Below, piece by piece: positions 62,520 to 64,000 of a DNA stretch of 64,000 nt. The notes beneath the pieces were generated by a model. The model worked only from the letters and a program-made list of their open reading frames with translations, searched no databases and was not told the origin of the DNA. The number at the start of each line of letters is the position of its first letter. Position 1 is the first letter of the stretch. Source of the DNA: Diphasiastrum complanatum. Its lineage: Eukaryota; Streptophyta; Lycopodiopsida; Lycopodiales; Lycopodiaceae. The stretch lies in the NCBI GenBank assembly GCA_029204225.1, contig CM055109.1, positions 37,980,991 to 38,044,990 on the forward strand, in the 5' to 3' direction. A program made the position numbers and the translations under genes.

Positions 62520-63248
62520 CAAATTTTGACAGTCCTTAATTTCGTGGCCAGCCCTCTTACAGTATCTACAGAAGAGTTTCTGCACTGGTTGAAATGATGA
62601 AGAGCCTGAATTCGATCCTGAACCGAAATTTGGTCCAAACTACATGTTGCTCTTCTTGTCAATATAACCTGACTTTGTAGATCTCTTGGATCTAAGCTTT
62701 TGATTTTTTGAATATAGAGCTTGAGGATCCGAGCCTAAGCTTGAGTAGGATGCTAATCTTCTAATCTCTTCTTGTAGGAGCAGCAAAATTACTCTTGACA
62801 TAGTGAGGTGCTCCTGGGTAGAAATTGCCACTACCCAATTTTCGTAGGCTTTAGGTAGACTCGATAATAGAGTTCTGAGTGCATCGGAATCTTCTATGAC
62901 TGGGCCAGTTGCAATCATCTGCTCCACAAGATATTTGAATGTGTTGAAATGACTCGAAACACTTTCTGCGTCAAACATCCTTAGGGTGAAGAATTTCTTC
63001 CTCAAGTGTAACTTAGAAGTAACATCCCTGATATCATAGAGGGTTGCTAGGATGTATCATGCGTCCTTAGCCATCTGAGCAGCACGTATATGGCTGACCT
63101 GAGTATCCTTAATGTTGAGGGTGATCTTGGCAAATGCTTTGCCATCTCTCAATCTCCACTTGGTAATGATGGCTGCATCTCCTTCTGGTTTGAGCTTTGT
63201 GCCATCAATGATGTCCCACAATTTTTTGGCTAGAAGTATAATCTTCAT
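62520..63248 (-). pseudogene. Copia 4 gag
   Basis: Begins within KKLWDIIDGTKLKPEGDAAI and WRLRDGKAFAKITLNI, a stop, then LRKKFFTLRMFDAESVSSHF, LVEQMIATGPVIEDSDALRT and LLSSLPKAYENWVVAIST, a stop, and a knuckle CRYCKRAGHEIKDC. This is the common UBN2-type copia gag layout. Confidence 0.8.
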
Positions 63249-63451
63249 CTTGAATTTTCAGAGATGGTAGTTATCTCCATCGAGCTTGTCAATGAGAGAT
63301 GAACTAGATGATGGATCCATTCTGGTTGATCGAAATCGTTGGTAGAAACAATGATTGTCGAAATACTGCTGGCTGCGCGTTTGCTAGAAAGATGTTTTGG
63401 TAGAAACAAGACTAATAATCCGTAGTAGAAATGCTAATTACTGAAGTTCCC

Positions 63452-63463
63452 GCTCTGATACCA
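63452..63463 (-). other. Primer-binding site, copia 4
   Basis: TGGTATCAGAGC on the minus strand, directly inside the 5' LTR. Confidence 0.88.
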
Positions 63464-64000
63464 TGTCGTAAAACATGGGGATGACCGACAGCAGAAGCTC
63501 GAAGCTTTGAGCATAGGTGTGTAGGAACAGAAACGCAACAGCTAGCAACAAAAATATTCAAGAAGAATGATTCATACAGAATTGCGCAAATGAACATTAC
63601 AATAGGCACTCTGATTAATATCAATAGTGAGTACAATGGCTTGAAGTAAAAACTTCCGCTTGATGAGCGTCATAACGCTAGCTATAGAAGAATTCTGATT
63701 GTGTTAAGACAACACTTTGATTAACTCATACATAGCTTGATTCAGCTAGTATATATTTACAAGTCTCTTCAAAAATATCTTACGAGCATTGAATGATATT
63801 TACACCAGCCTTTATATATGTACAAATTTGGTAACCACCCTTCGGATATTTGGTTGTCCAGCTGTTATTAGGGTTGATGATAAGTTGGCGACGTCGGTCC
63901 CCCACTATTGGAAAACCCCAAAAATCGCGAAGGTTCCCTTAGACTGAAAGTATGTAAATGTCAAAGGTGCCTCTAGAGCGAAGGCAAGGAAAAATGCGAA
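63464..64000 (-). repeat. Copia 4 5' LTR (cut by window end)
   Basis: Begins TGTCGTAAAACATGGGG in plus reading and continues to the last base. By comparison with the other LTR, about 230 bp should lie beyond the window. Confidence 0.8.

Larger units (their letters stand above)
58803..64000 (-). mobile_element. Ty1/copia element 4, runs past the window end
   Basis: Minus-strand element with 3' LTR 58803-59451, RT/RNase H about 59845-60960, integrase about 61169-62100, protease region about 62140-62424, gag about 62520-63250, primer site 63452-63463 and 5' LTR from 63464 beyond 64000. Every coding section has stops or shifts. The LTRs are clearly diverged from each other, so it is older than copia 2. 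Confidence 0.82.

Overview
The window is nuclear DNA from a land plant, most likely a large-genome vascular plant. The evidence is a plant-type U2AF large-subunit gene split by GT-AG introns, hAT transposons with plant-type BED zinc fingers, several Ty1/copia elements with TGGTATCAGAGC-type primer sites, and long GA/CT microsatellites. I cannot name the species. No prokaryotic features, rRNA or CRISPR arrays are visible.

Region 1 to about 37.7 kb (+ strand) is the 3' part of one gene, the large subunit of the splicing factor U2AF (U2AF65). Twelve exons encode RRM1, RRM2 and the C-terminal UHM and end at a stop at 37734-37736. The 5' exons (RS domain, UHM ligand motif) lie before the window. 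The twelve exons sum to 1116 nt with every splice phase compatible, so the gene looks intact although it spans more than 36 kb. Intron 5 of the visible set (2456-23112, about 20.7 kb) and intron 7 (23414-33047, about 9.6 kb) hold most of the length and are packed with DNA transposons.

Inside the 20.7-kb intron there are two inverted, internally deleted copies of one hAT family (6044-10479 and 11202-14987) plus an end fragment (21941-22229). Both larger copies carry a small convergent second ORF that is open in each. A more complete intron-containing hAT gene (16024-19320) is flanked by GA arrays. About ten copies of a very GC-rich GGACGCG repeat family with 7-8 bp target-site duplications also lie here. 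The 9.6-kb intron holds a Ty1/copia scrap, a partial duplication of exon 7 with its donor site, two head-to-tail LINE ORF1-like units separated by CT arrays, and a decayed hAT gene on the minus strand. Smaller insertions include two hAT MITEs (34462-34718, 40410-40870) and two tRNA-like SINE insertions (862-902, 38895-38980).

From about 41.4 kb to the end, the window is nested LTR retrotransposons: a gypsy gag remnant; a copia element deleted for gag (42787-46627); a gypsy integrase remnant; a decayed copia (47310-56357) split by a nearly complete minus-strand copia (48929-55716) that itself contains a solo LTR (51803-52634); a copia gag fragment (about 56490-58340); and a minus-strand copia (58803 to beyond 64000). 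All carry stops or frameshifts and none looks autonomous.
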